64,000 nt of DNA from Agrypnia vestita. Lineage: Eukaryota > Arthropoda > Insecta > Trichoptera > Phryganeidae. Location of the stretch: positions 62,001-126,000 of the forward strand of contig JADDOH010023629.1 of NCBI GenBank assembly GCA_016648135.1, written 5' to 3'. The notes below the pieces were generated by a model. The model was not told the origin of the DNA. It saw only the letters and a program-made list of their open reading frames with translations, and made no database searches. Below are positions 32,020 to 43,357 of the stretch, piece after piece. The position numbers and the translations under genes are program-made. The first letter of the stretch is position 1. Each line of letters starts with the position of its first letter.

Positions 32020-32080
32020 GCAATATGTATATATATATATATACATATTGCGCATATATATATATATATGCGTCATCTAT
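32020..32080. repeat. Two TA/ATATAC tracts in palindromic arrangement
   Basis: TATATATATATACATATTGCGC is followed by CATATATATATATATATGCG. The overlapping ORF is low-complexity and not a gene. Confidence 0.8.
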
Positions 32081-32099
32081 TTAATGCCATTTGATTATG

Positions 32100-33540
32100 T
32101 GAACAAGCAATTGGATTATTTCAGTTTTCATCTATTTTTATTTTACCCGCGTCACGTGCCATCTTTCATATTAACTATCTCTTTATTCATTTAAGGATTC
32201 ATAATTTATTTACCTTCAATAAAAGCATAGTTTTATGTTTAATATAGCTCTCATCTGTCAATGGATCATTAGACACTCGAATATGCAATATCAGTATCAT
32301 AATTGCATAATGACTGCAATGTTAACAGTATACACGTAAGCAGAATGACATGAAACTCGCTGAACCTTTACTATTATTAACTCCGAAATACTATTAGATT
32401 TAACAAGATTTGGAAACCCGGGCGAACGTTAATATGTATTTTCAAATATCAGTTATCGGCAAACATATTATGCAGAGTTAAATTTTGTGTTTCAAGTAAG
32501 ATAAGGAAAATTTAAACCGGTATAGTGTAGTATCTTTATTTAATATTTATTTCAGCTAAGCCCCTAACACGTCTCCTATTTTATAGCTTTGGGCCTCCAC
32601 CCCACAATTTTAAAAAGGTTCAAAACTCCACGAAGTTATATGCATAGCGTACTTGAAAAATTGTCTCTTTTACCTCGCGTCACTTTCATGTTACGCTGAA
32701 GTTCAGTGAATTAGAATTTGCGAACTTGAGTTAAGATAAAAAGGGTCGCATACAGTGTTACGCAATATAGGGTGTTTTCAAAAAGTATAAAGGGAACCAA
32801 CGGATAAGAAAAGGTCAGGAGCTAAATGATTACATTTTTTATTATTTATAACATTCGAAATGGGTGAGCACCAGCACCAGCGCGGAGGGCAATGAAGTGT
32901 CTGTTTTGGGCTGTCGTAAAAACGTGAACGTTTCATAAAAATATTCAACGAATCATACAAAACATATTATTAAAAAAAATATTTCGAAAAGACAATTTAC
33001 TTTATTTAACACGTGTGTTTCGTGACTGCCGGCAGCCGATTAAAATGATGAAGTGTGATTGGTCTAAACTGACGTATTCTGCTTCAATCGCTAGCCAGGA
33101 TTTTAAACTTTACGAAATCCGACCAGTTGACAGTCGGAACGCCGGTGTATTTTTCTGTTGACATTCCTTTTCGTACGAGTACGATATACGATGTAGTCGA
33201 AGTTCCGAATTCGACGAAGCCGGGAGAATCAAAGATTGGTTGAAGGTGCATCATACACTCGATTGACAACAAGCGGAGCTCTGTAACGCCAGGGAAGGAC
33301 ATACGCTGTAGGTACAATTTACAGCTGTGTAAATAAATAGTTAGTTGCTGTAGTAGATATATTTCGAGTGTTTGGATCAAGCGCTCTATCGGTGGAGATT
33401 TAGAAGGAAAATATTTTTTTTTTACTCCGACCCACGTGTGGTGGTGGCATTCCGGCCGTCATCGCACAACGTGCTTCAAACTAGTTTTGAAAGACTTTGT
33501 TTCTCTTTCCAGTAATCACTGAGTTATTGTCGCAAGAGTG
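32100..33540. other. Unassigned; minus-strand ORF 33084-33380 of unknown nature
   Basis: The 98-codon minus-strand frame (ends VNWSDFVKFKILASD) lies in balanced-composition DNA. It reads plausibly as protein but I recognise no family, and no splice or promoter signals clearly frame it. A repeat or exon origin cannot be told apart from sequence alone. Confidence 0.25.
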
Positions 33541-33641
33541 TAGAAATGGAAAGAACTGCCCGTAATCGAGGATTTGACAGCACTTTGGACGTTTTGAAAT
33601 CAACCTATCATACCCGAAAATTCGCGAAATTATATTCCCTA

Positions 33642-33902
33642 TATAAAGGGCGACATAACTACTACACGCAACAGTATCTTGTCACAGTTAAGTGAAAACA
33701 GTGATAAACCACAGAAAACGAGCGACAAGCGGCGATTCAGTGTGGCCAGCGAAAAATACGAGAGTACCTACCGGGCGTTCAGTAGTGTATAGTGTATAAA
33801 GTGTTCCACAGACGAGTGATTCGAGCGAAATTGTGTGAATCAAAGAACAGTGCTCCAATTTAATTCGTGTCCAGTGACTTTATCTCCCACTTTCGCAATC
33901 CT
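33642..33902 (+). promoter_or_regulatory. Candidate TATA promoter and 5' untranslated exon
   Basis: CCCTATATAAAGGGCG at 33637-33652 is a strong TATA box. About 30 nt downstream lies an A/C-rich start region (CTTGTCACAGTTAAGTG), followed by about 200 nt of balanced, ORF-free DNA with repeated AGTGTATAGTGTATAAAGTG-type wording often seen in insect 5' UTRs. CCT|GTGAGA at 33902/33903 is a candidate splice donor, after which the sequence becomes A+T-rich like an intron. No coding exon can be linked. A retroelement promoter is an alternative. Confidence 0.3.
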
Positions 33903-33959
33903 GTGAGAGTACTACAGCGCTCGTGTCTCGCATCAATACTCCTCTACTAATGCATAATT

Positions 33960-34700
33960 TATGGGTCGATATATCGAATTGTTGAATATATCACATAGGG
34001 GAAAATTTTAAATTATATATAATGCAATTTTGCGTATCGTTTTTTAACATAATTATTTTTACTTTATTACATGTTCGCGTTTCGCGTTTTATGTGTTATT
34101 AAAATATGATAGTGTTTTTGTAGAGAGCGGGCGAACATTGCCGCAACATTTTTAACGAACGTAGAAAAACTTTTTTTGTTTTATGCATACATAAATTAAA
34201 TTTGTTTTTCTCATGTGAAATTCGTTTTTATATAAAGAAAAAAAAATATAATGAATTTTTTCATAAGCTCCAAAAACCACAAAAGTGATTTGTTATCACT
34301 TTATTGTTAAAGATACAACACTATCTTCATGCAAAAATACATTGTCTATATAATATGTAATCGTAAACACTTATCACAGTACCTCCAAGGACTGTATAAA
34401 ACAATGGTAGGTACAATTATGAAATTATACACAAAACAAAACTTTTTACTTCATATGTATTGTTAAAAGTTTTTCAATCCAAATATGCTGGATTTGAAAA
34501 GGAGATGTTAATATGTACGATTGTAAATAATTCATATTAAAGTTGAAACGAATAAAATAACACAGATTCGTTGAATTTTAGTAAAATCACTGAAGATGCA
34601 TGGGATTATTTATTCAAAAAATATATAAGGGAATGTTTAAATTCTACGAGAGAAAATGTGCGAACTTAAGATCGGAGCGACCTAAATCAGGTTTTATTTA
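33960..34700. other. A+T-rich DNA, intron-like
   Basis: Nothing recognisable; poly-A and poly-T runs only. Confidence 0.5.
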
Positions 34701-34704
34701 TGAC

Positions 34705-34776
34705 TGCTGGGTGCGGGGATTGAACTTTAGACCTTTGGATGAGTTGGCAGATTTGCACCCACTCAGTCAGCAACAT
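34705..34776 (-). repeat. tRNA-like fragment
   Basis: On the minus strand TTGCTGACTGAGTGGGTGC resembles an A-box region and AAAGTTCAATCCCCGC a B box, at normal tRNA spacing. The acceptor ends (TGCTG.. and ..CAGCA) can pair partly. It is not a convincing tRNA gene because the D-arm and anticodon arm are poor; probably the head of a SINE. Confidence 0.45.
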
Positions 34777-34939
34777 AACTGTCGAGGAGACATCGAATCG
34801 ATATTCAAGATGGAAGAAACTTTTAAATTGTAACCGGAAGTGTATATATATACCGGGTGATAAATGTTACAATTTGCAACATGATCAGATATGACTCCAA
34901 ATTTCTCTTTAATAAATTTCTATATATTTACATCCTTAA

Positions 34940-35149
34940 GGCGATCGTCTGGCATTCTAAGCAAAATTCATATTTTTTTCTCATATCTACTCAAGCATTT
35001 TGTATCACAGTTTTAGAAAGATTTTAGAAGAATTTGATGTCTTTTCATATGATCATCCAATGACCATTAAAAATTATATATGAAAAAGAAAAGCAAGATA
35101 AGATATGAGAAAATGTGGTGAATTTTGCTCGTATTGCCAGACGATCGCC
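34940..35149. mobile_element. TTAA-flanked MITE, 210 bp
   Basis: GGCGATCGTCTGGCA starts the element and TGCCAGACGATCGCC ends it. TTAA lies immediately outside on both sides (34936-34939 and 35150-35153). Inversion continues inward (AGCAAAATTCA against TGAATTTTGCT, CTCATATCT against AGATATGAG). A TTAA target duplication is characteristic of piggyBac-type elements. No coding capacity. Confidence 0.8.
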
Positions 35150-35254
35150 TTAATTTTAAATATTTTTCAAGAATGTATCTATGGCAATTGTGAATATTAA
35201 TTAAAAATGTGTCAAAATATATGCGAATTTTTGAGAATTCGATGCATGTCACGT

Positions 35255-35284
35255 TTCATGTCATGCCACATGACATGACATGAA
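35255..35284. repeat. 30-bp CATG-rich palindrome
   Basis: TTCATGTCATG (35255-35265) pairs with CATGACATGAA (35274-35284) across an 8-nt loop. Confidence 0.7.
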
Positions 35285-35344
35285 AAAAGAAAATTAATTT
35301 CAATAATTATAAAAAAATCATGCTTATTTGTGACAATTTTTATT

Positions 35345-35500
35345 TATGTTGCAGACAAAGTGTTAAATTTCGGTAATGTATAGGTACATTAACTAGAATA
35401 TGTATGCACTGACTACGATTTATTGTATACATTATCCAAAGTTAATGAATACACTGTACTATTTAATGTATACATTATCAAGATTTACAGTCTGTCTGTT
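35345..35500. repeat. Dispersed repeat, copy 1 (partner at 44548)
   Basis: Shares with 44548-44660 the order AATGTA(TAGGT)ACATT, ACTAG(A/T)ATATG(T/C)ATG, ATACATTATC(C/G)AAAGTTAA and TTATCAA(G/A)ATTTA. Short, A+T-rich and non-coding; class unknown. Confidence 0.55.
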
Positions 35501-35925
35501 ACGTTTACACAATTATTTAATACTAAAAATAAAGTCAATATTTTTTTTCTGTAATAATTTTAATGCGGCATCATTTTTTAATGTTTTACCTTTTTTGTAA
35601 TACATTTATAGTATAATAAATTTGTTGGTATTCCTGAAAATTTTTGAATTCGCGTGAAATTTCTTATAAACAAATTTCTATTCAATTCATGCAAATTTAA
35701 GAAACTGAAATTGCATTTTTCGCTGTCACTATAAATTATTTCAAGTATTATTTAGTGTCTTATGTTAGCCATCGCATTAAATGTACACATAAAATAAACA
35801 ATGTTATTTCTTTAAATTTTGACTTTTTTGTGTAGTAATGTTTTAACAGCAATAATAAAACAACAATAAATTGTATTAGAGTTATAAATAATTGTGCGTT
35901 AGTCATAAATTAAATTCAACCTAAA
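35501..35925. other. A+T-rich DNA, nothing recognisable
   Basis: No supported feature. Confidence 0.5.
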
Positions 35926-35929
35926 TTAT

Positions 35930-36557
35930 TGTCACGGGTCGTGGCTGCAGGAGGCAAATGAAAACACTGGAAATTAATTAGCGATTGATTAATTAATGAT
36001 TAATTATTTATTAAATGGACAAAGTCACTGAACATTAAATCACACTATTTCGTAAGCTATCACTCGTATGTGAACACTTTATTTAACATTCACTTGAACA
36101 TTCCATCCAATTCTCGTTTGTAATATTTAGGTAAGAACTCGCTTAATCATTTCGCTCGGTATCTGTCGCTTCTAAAATCAACGACTGAGCACAGCGCCGC
36201 TATTTCGCGACTCTTTTCGCACCAATCGAAATGTCAACACAAAATTCCATTGCGTAGCTGTTGGTCCAGCTTTAAATAAACAATACGCTGTTCTTTCGAA
36301 CCTCCTAGATTATTATATTCCTTTCTAGCGTTTAGGAGAAAGTTACCGTCGCTTCTAGGTATCTTCCGATGATACAAGAGTGTGGTAGAAGATGCTAGAG
36401 ACTTCCATGTTAATGTCGCCAGCGACATATTAAGAAGGATTCTGTACGTAATCTTTTTTATTTAATTAATCAATTAAAATTACACAAAATTTAATTTACG
36501 TTTCACCATGAGTTCCTTGTCGCCCTGTATTGAGGGAATTTGTTTGTGACTGTGACA
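35930..36557 (-). mobile_element. Probable solo LTR, 628 bp
   Basis: Read on the minus strand it begins TGTCACA and ends CCCGTGACA (6-bp inverted TGTCAC/GTGACA), with TG...CA ends. Composition is more balanced than the flanks. AATAAA occurs on the minus strand at about 36078-36083, toward the 3' side. The end CCACGACCCGTGACA has the look of Gypsy-type LTR termini. No target duplication is visible (ATTAT versus TTTCA), and no internal region or partner LTR is found. The minus ORF at 36234-36428 lies inside and is not a gene. Confidence 0.6.
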
Positions 36558-36778
36558 TTTCATTTTGGATTCCTGTATTTTATCGTGTCTCCAAATAATA
36601 AATCAGCCGTATCCGGAACATAATCCAAGCTTTGAACTGCATCAATATTAAAACAAAACAGATAAGTCACAATAATAAAATGTTAATTGTTCCTTCACAA
36701 AATACCATTGTTTTGATTTATGTTGGTTGATCATGCTATGACATATTACAATTAAAAAATATATGTTATATATTTTTA

Positions 36779-36949
36779 GATGCGAACACGAACTATGTAT
36801 CACAACAATATTTTTACTATTTTCTACTAACAAAGCTAAACGTTTGTGCTATGAAAATAGGTGTAACTTGCTGGTGTCCCGGAATGGGGCTCGAACCACC
36901 AACCACAAGATCCCTAGACTACGTCATGACCACTACGCCCACAAGCTAC
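36779..36949 (-). mobile_element. tRNA-headed SINE, family D
   Basis: On the minus strand the head GTAGCTTGTGGGCGTAGTGG (A box) and GGTGGTTCGAGCCCC (B box) lead into a body CCTATTTTCATAGCACAA, GTTTAGCTTTG, GAAAATAGTAAAAATATTG, TGTTCGCATCT. The same body and a diverged head form the copy at 60892-61058. Internal Pol III promoter boxes are intact enough to be recognisable. Confidence 0.85.
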
Positions 36950-36959
36950 TTTTTATATG

Positions 36960-37760
36960 TATATATTTTTTATTTAAACTTTCACAATGACAGCAAATTA
37001 AAAAAAAAAGCAAATTTCGTATAACAATGCACATAAATATTATATTTGTTTGATGTTTATTGATTTACATATTAACAAAAGGTTCACGAAAAATGTAATA
37101 TTAATATATCTATCAAAAACGTATTTACATGTTTCAAATACTTATAGGTTAATTATTTAAAAAAATCCTTTTCTTACTCTGCCGTTGCTTTTTTATACTC
37201 ATATTTTAAGCATTTCTGAACGAAGAAGAATGACATTATATGTGGGGTATAAAAGTAAATGCAGCAATATCTTAAACATTAAAAAATATTTTAAACGCAG
37301 TCACGTGGGATAACTAATATAAAGTATACTGAATTCTAGGTTTTAGGTATCTATCCTCTCCGAAATCATGTTTCTTATATAAACATTTATAGGCTTTGTT
37401 TCTTATAAAATCTTGAATTCAAGTAGGTAAGTAACAGAATTGTCTTCCATATTAATTTAAAACCACGATACCAAAAAACTAAATACACCAAAATGAAAAT
37501 CAAAATTATATGTCAAAAAGTTGTTTTTGTAACCATCTTTCTTACGGGCAGCCACTAATTAAGCCTAAGCCTTATTTATAATAACCAAAATAATGTTTCA
37601 AAGTTTTGCGTTCCTACCTTACGAGCAACATAGCGAGTTCCTACCTACCTACTTTTCCGATCCATTAACGTTTTCCTTCGGCAGTCTGTTTAAAATGTCG
37701 TTAATTTTGACGAGCTTTAAATAATAAATAAATGTTTTTAAGTAAGCATTGTCTATTGAA
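36960..37760. other. Unassigned A+T-rich DNA
   Basis: No supported feature. Confidence 0.5.
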
Positions 37761-37765
37761 ATAAC

Positions 37766-37796
37766 TAAAATGTCGCGAATTTTTCGCGACATTTTA
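37766..37796. other. Perfect 14-bp stem, 3-nt loop hairpin
   Basis: TAAAATGTCGCGAA (37766-37779), loop TTT, TTCGCGACATTTTA (37783-37796). AAAATGTCG also occurs 70 bp upstream (near 37693) and GCGTTTT-type sequence follows. The stem is too short for a microRNA precursor; a protein-binding palindrome or chance foldback are options. Confidence 0.75.
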
Positions 37797-37799
37797 ACG

Positions 37800-38565
37800 C
37801 GTTTTGGCGTTTTAGTCTTGAATACCGATCGTTGTGAAATACTTGACTACCTACAAGCATTTTTTTTCTGTTAACTTAAATAACCCATTGTATAGCAGCA
37901 TTGCAATATTTTAATTTTCGAATTTCTGACAAAACTTTTTTGTTTATTATTTGGAAAAAATGTGTACATTCAGAACAAAAAGGTCACATTTCAAACATAT
38001 TTAAAGGGATTAGATATTTTTCTTGTTTACAAAATGAATTTCCCGCTCAATTTTATATTTGTGACAAATAAAATTGGGTTTTTATTTATTTTCATTTATT
38101 TATTTGGTCAACAAACAGGAAGCCGTGAATGCAAGTTTAGAAAAAAAACAAATAAGAAGTTTTATGTCACCCACAATTATAGGATGACACAGATACGACA
38201 TTAATAATAATAAAGATTAATATAAAATACAGTGATAATCAGGAGTAAAAAATAAACAGTGATGATAGTAAGTAATACATTTAACGTATACATATAATGC
38301 ACATGGTCAAGGAGAGTAACGAGTTTTCAGTATCATTCTTCTTGGGTTTTAATCCGTGAGATTAGTTTGCAGCTAAGCACATTTCAGTCTCCGGCGATCC
38401 TCTTCTGTAGGAGGCACATTCATATCTTGGCCCACTTGCTTAAGATATTCACGGTGAGGGCGCCCTCTGGCAATCTTTTCGCCTACCATTCCCTCCATGT
38501 TCTTATTCCATCCTTTATTCGAGTATCAGTATATTATTCTATTAATTAATAATATATAACATTTC
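37800..38565. other. Unassigned DNA
   Basis: No supported feature; ORFs at 37962 and 38367 carry no recognisable content. Confidence 0.5.
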
Positions 38566-38569
38566 ATAT

Positions 38570-38752
38570 CGACTATCCCAATTTCGTAACTTGCTGGAAT
38601 TACAACAATAACACTGACTAGCCGCTAATGAGGCGCGGGCAGCCGAGTGTGCGGCTCAGGCTACATGCAAGGGTCGCGCCACCAAACTAAACTGTCTTGA
38701 CAAATATATCAATTTGATCATGTCCCATGGTTTTTCACGGGTATAAGGCTAA
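38570..38752 (+). mobile_element. Helitron-like repeat ending hairpin plus CTAA
   Basis: AATTTCGTAACTTGCTGG and a G+C-rich middle (GAGGCGCGGGCAGCCGAG) lead to a near-palindrome CCCATGGTTTTTCACGGG, a 7-nt spacer TATAAGG, and CTAA at 38749-38752, which satisfies CTRR. Same terminal layout as 6689-6717. Confidence 0.55.
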
Positions 38753-39007
38753 TTAATTAATAAAATTAAAATGTAATATAATTAAATAAGGGAAAAAACC
38801 TAAATGAAAATGATAAAAGCACATAAAAATATAATCTTACGCTGGACATTTTCGGATTTTATTTTCCGACTTCAAATAATTTCCCAAATGCACGACCCTC
38901 GTATTTTTTATCCGTAAACCCAGACCGAATCTGAAGATAAGATTTTCCGTAGAAGAAACGCAATCATTTAACTTTCGACCGCGCAAGCTGGCCAAATTTC
39001 CCCACTT

Positions 39008-39576
39008 GATAAAATCAGTGTGTTCGAGCGGACTATTATTTGTGGCACTTACTGCAGCGTATTTCTCGCGGCCTACGAGCCGCACAGTGTCCTGGGGGGC
39101 GTGAGGCTCGTAGCGCTACGCCGGTCTACGGAGTTTCCAGCAAAGTGGGCATCAAGTATTCAGTCGGGCCGGAACCTCTACAGCGACAGCCGCTACGGAC
39201 GCTCGTATCAAACCGCACCGTAGCGTCGAACAGTTTATTCTAGTGTACAAAATAAACTAACAACGTATACATAAATTAAACTTAATCGTGTATCGTGTGA
39301 TTTGCTCTCTTTTACGTGATATTTATGAAACACTAACATTTTATTAAAATATTTTAAGCAGTGTAAAAAAGAATTGTAAAATAAATAAGACATTCATTAG
39401 CGATAAAATTAAGTTTAAATTAAGTTTTTGTGTTGCCAGAGATGATTGTATTACCATGGTGAACTGAGTACAATTGAATATTTTTACTCATGTATTGAAA
39501 TAACGTTAATGCATTTAAATAAATTTGTGCGTCTATTGAACAACTTGGTTGAGGTGTTCAAAGTTCGCGAATGAAG
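39008..39576 (+). other. Candidate 5' exon: G+C-rich start region to a splice donor
   Basis: AAATCAGTGTGTTCG near 39011 fits an arthropod initiator (TCAGT). It is followed by a G+C-rich patch (about 39050-39225) open in more than one frame, then A+T-rich DNA, and ATGAAG|GTAAAT at 39571-39582, which combines a start codon with a good splice donor. Neither of the overlapping ORFs (from 39020 and 39040) is recognisable. This is a hypothesis for an untranslated first exon; it could equally be a retroelement fragment. Confidence 0.2.
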
Positions 39577-39584
39577 GTAAATAT

Positions 39585-41635
39585 CTCTTTACTATTAATT
39601 ATTTATTTTAAGAATTTTTGCTTTGGAATTTCGATTTCATTTAATTTTGTTTCATCAATTTTCAATCTTAAAAAAGTGTGAGGTAATCGAGTTAATCATA
39701 TATGTGTGGAAAGTAAAGATATATATTAAAATAAATATTCATATAATTTTTTTGATTTAGTTTAAATCAAAATATATGGATTAGTCATTTTTAAAAATAT
39801 TTTAATAATTGCAATTATTATATGATACATACATATATTGATTTTATTTTGAGGTTATAGTTACCAACGAATATATCTATTATATATTCGTTATATGATA
39901 TAAAAATCAATGAGCTTAATGTGACATTTTTTCAATAATTTTATTATGAAAATGTACTTGCAATTGCATTGTAAATCGAATAAATAACAATTTCTGTAGT
40001 TAGGTATTAAACGAAGGATATTTAATCCTTGGCATTTCCAAGGTGTTTTGCACAAAATGATACATACCGTTATAAGCTTATCTTTACAAGTCTCTTGACC
40101 TTAGCCTCGTCCTTTACACTTAGAAAGATATATCCTGTTGATATACCTATAAAAGGCGCGGTCTCCATGTTTTTTAAAGAATTTTTTAATAATCCTAATT
40201 TAAAGTAAATTGTACAATCTATCGTCAAATAATAAATATTTTTCCATTCATTCAAGGGATATCAAACATTTTTTCTTCATCGATTGTTGTATTAAAATAG
40301 CCGGTATTTGAATCGACGTAATTAGAATATAAGAAAGAATTTGTAGTCGGAGTGATGACGACAAACGGGTTATTTTTCCAGTTTTTCAGCGGTTAGGTCA
40401 GGTTAACCGATATTTGTCTGCGTCTTTTATGTAAATCTAACAACAGTAATTGCCGACAATTAGTCATTATACTATTTTGTGGTTAGATATGTACAGCACG
40501 TGAAAGTAATTTTTCTAGAATGTAACCAGGTACAAAATTTTCAAAACAAAATTCGGTTAAAACGTACATTTTCCTGAGGTCGTTCGATAAGAACTGCCAA
40601 ACTATTAATAGTTTGAGCATTGCGTTCCGCATCCGTACCTACTTGGAAGGGGGCCAATAAGCCATCTATTGTCCACGGTAAAAGATAAATTTATTAACTT
40701 GGTCAAACTCTAACACTATTCCGGCGCTATTCAAAAGCAAAATTTTCCACTGATACGTAGTCAGCAGATCAAGGTAGCCGGAATTATTTCTATGTGATTT
40801 TTGTATCTTCTACTTTCGTGAAACTTTAGCATGTAATATGATTAACATTTTTTATCTTGATAAAATGAATTTCTAATTTAAGTTTCTAATATTATTTTTC
40901 TTCGTCTTATACAGGATGTCTCGTAGCTAGTAGTAAAATCTTTGGGAGAATCTTCTTCATTCTTTTATTAAATTAATTTATTAATTAAAGAATCTTACCT
41001 GTTTTTAAGTATACAATGTAAGAGCATAGTGTATTAAAAAAATTATTTAAAAAATTTACAGATATTTAAGGAAAACTGATTTAAGAACGGAATTGGTTAA
41101 GAACGTTTTTTTTATTAATTAATCTAGATAACTACTACGGTAACTTATATGAGGGAAATAAAAGCCAAAGCTCCAAATCTATATAGAATGAAAATGGTTT
41201 TGGAGGGAATACACACATAAAATCTAAAATTTTAATTGTAATTTTTTTTAGATATTGTCTGGAGTATTTAATATTCATTTGCTTAAAAAAAATATTTTTC
41301 GTATAATTTTTTTTTCAAAAATATGACTACTACTGCAGTGTAGAATAAATATAATATTAGTCTCTTTTTGGAGAGGTACAGCGAGATAATTTATGTATAG
41401 TTTTAACAAACTAAAATCAAATTAAATGTTTTGAATTGTTTGTAATATTAAATAAAAAATGTAAATGAATAAAAAATGACATTCAGATAAACTTTTTCTA
41501 TTATATATAAAATTATTAATTATTAATGGACACACTTGTTAATTCATAAGAAAAAAAACATCATGAACATGAAGAAAATAAGAAATAAGATAACCTTTTA
41601 GAAAAAACACGCTACTTAGAGTATCCGATGTATGC
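39585..41635. other. Long A+T-rich tract; one dispersed-repeat scrap
   Basis: ACAGGATGTCTCGTAGCTAG near 40912 recalls the ends of other short elements (reverse complement near 2190 and a relative near 49225). Otherwise no supported feature in about 2 kb. Confidence 0.5.
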
Positions 41636-41639
41636 ATGA

Positions 41640-42241
41640 GAGTGAACTTCTGATGAATGTTAGTTAGCGAATCGAAAGTGATGCTGTTCGAGAGAGACCA
41701 AAGAGTGACAAAGGAATGTAATAGTAAGCATTGAACAAGTGAACGAGTTGGTGTATTTGGGAAGTACGTTTACTAGAGGTGGCAAGACTGAGAACAATAT
41801 TGAAAAGCGAGTGACGGCGGGAAACCAAGTAAAAATTACTCGGATTGCAATTATGGCCAATAAGAATCTGTCAAAGAAAGTAAGACAAGCGATACAAAAT
41901 GGGCTTCTGGTAATAATTGTCAAATTTGGAAATGAAACCTAAAATTGGAAAAAAAGGAACGAAAGTAGAATGAATGCGGTCGCTTAGATATACGTGTGAA
42001 ATTTTTTTGTACGGTAGTATGGAGAATGAACGAATTAGCGGTGAATGTAATGTTGGCTGTAGCATAAAAGACAAAAAAAGATCGATGAGATACTTTGGTG
42101 GACGGTGGAATGGTGGAATGGAAGATGAGCGAAGAAAGAATGGTATAGAAAATTTACGAGGCAAATGTTGAAGGCAGCAGAAACAGAGGGCGTCCGCGGA
42201 AGAACAGTCATGACTAGATGTAGATGTAGATAGATCAAATA
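41640..42241 (+). mobile_element. LINE fragment, 5' side of mariner insertion
   Basis: Translation around 41735-41940 gives VNELVYLGSTFTRGGK and EKRVTAGNQV, matching VNEFVYLG and following residues of the 19690-21355 LINE. Further on are degenerate RRNESRMNAV and GRPRKN-like pieces before the TA at 42240. The element continues after the mariner at 43358. Frameshifted and dead. Confidence 0.8.
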
Positions 42242-43355
42242 TTAGGTCCTTACATATGAAATTGGCGTTTAGTATGGGAGGAACATAAAGCCGATTTTTT
42301 TTTATTATAATATTTTTATTTAATCAAAGTATGTACCATTGCTATCTATGCATTTTTGCCATCTCATAGGTAGTTCATGGATCCCTTTACTAAAAAAACC
42401 ATTCGGACGGGAATCAATAAAATCTTTGAAGGCGGGTTGGACTGCCCCATCGGAGTTGAATTTTTTCCTTTGCAAGAAGTTATCCAAATTTCTAAAAAAA
42501 TGGTTAATCTGTTGGGGCAAGGTCCGGAGAGTACGGTGGATGTCTTAGACATTCCAATTGAAGCTCCTCTAATTTGGTAGCCGTCTGTTGTGCAGTGTGT
42601 GGTCTAGCGTTATCATGAAGCAGCAGTGGCCTAGAGCGATTAACCAGCCTCGGTTGTTTAGCAGCTATCTTTTCCATCATGGTTTGCAGTTGCTGACAAT
42701 AGACATCTGCCTTAATTGCTGGCCAGATTTAAGATTTAAAATCCCTTCATTATTGTGCCGGTTGAGTAATGCAACGCAGCAGTCAACGCGCGTTTGTTGA
42801 TTTGCTTCACTCAATTCGTGAGGTACCCACCTTTCAAGCTTTTTCACCTTACCAATTTGCTTCAAGTGGATTAAAACAGTTTTATCACTAACACCGCAGC
42901 CTGCAGCTAACTCGGATGTGGTTTGCGATGGATCCGCTTCCACAATAGCCTTCAATTCTTCATTATCAACTTTGGTCTCCGGCCGTCCAAGGGGCTTGTT
43001 CTGCAGGTCGAAATTTCCAGAACGAAAACGTGGAACCAAAAACGCACTGTGTTTTCTTTTGCGGCACCGTCGCCATACACATCATTAATCCTTCGAGCCG
43101 TTTCTGCAGCACTGGTGCCACGGTGGAACTCGTACTCGTAAATAACGCGATATTTCAAGTTTTTCATTTTGTAAACTGAGTGACGCAAAGAAAAAAACAA
43201 TTGAGGAAAAAACAAATGAATTATAATTTTCAAAACACAAATGCATGAGTAAATAGCTGTATAAATTTGGATTTGGAATTCCTAACCAAAGAGAAGATAT
43301 TTGAGATCAAATTTGCCAGTACGGCAAAACACCAATTTCATATGTAAGGACCTAA
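42242..43355 (-). mobile_element. Mariner copy with internal deletion, 1114 bp
   Basis: Termini identical to the complete copy (TTAGGTCCTTAC...GTAAGGACCTAA), TA on both sides (42240-42241 and 43356-43357). Relative to 9799-11084 it lacks 171 bp corresponding to 10290-10460; the junction lies at a GATTTAA direct repeat present at both ends of the deleted segment. The loss removes residues 146-202 of the transposase, including the first catalytic Asp. Small indels (for instance near 43031) also break the frame. It is non-autonomous but keeps intact TIRs, so it could be cross-mobilised by the complete copy. Confidence 0.96.
42320..43162 (-). pseudogene. Disrupted mariner transposase
   Basis: Pieces readable on the minus strand are the N-terminus (MKNLKYRVIY), GRPETKVDNEELKAIVEADP and WVPHEL, then a join GILN-LKSG where the 57-residue deletion occurred, and the C-terminal NLDNFLQRKKF and ELPMRWQK. 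The DNARPH and YSPDLAP regions are frameshifted or mutated. The first catalytic Asp region (ITCDEKW) is absent. No activity expected. Confidence 0.93.
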
Positions 43356-43357
43356 TA

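Noticed and set aside
31997..32194. 65-codon plus ORF
   Set aside because: Runs through a (TA)n palindrome and is low-complexity.
33084..33380. Minus-strand ORF possibly from an integrated virus
   Set aside because: A vague impression only; no motif I can name supports a viral origin, so it is left as unrecognised.
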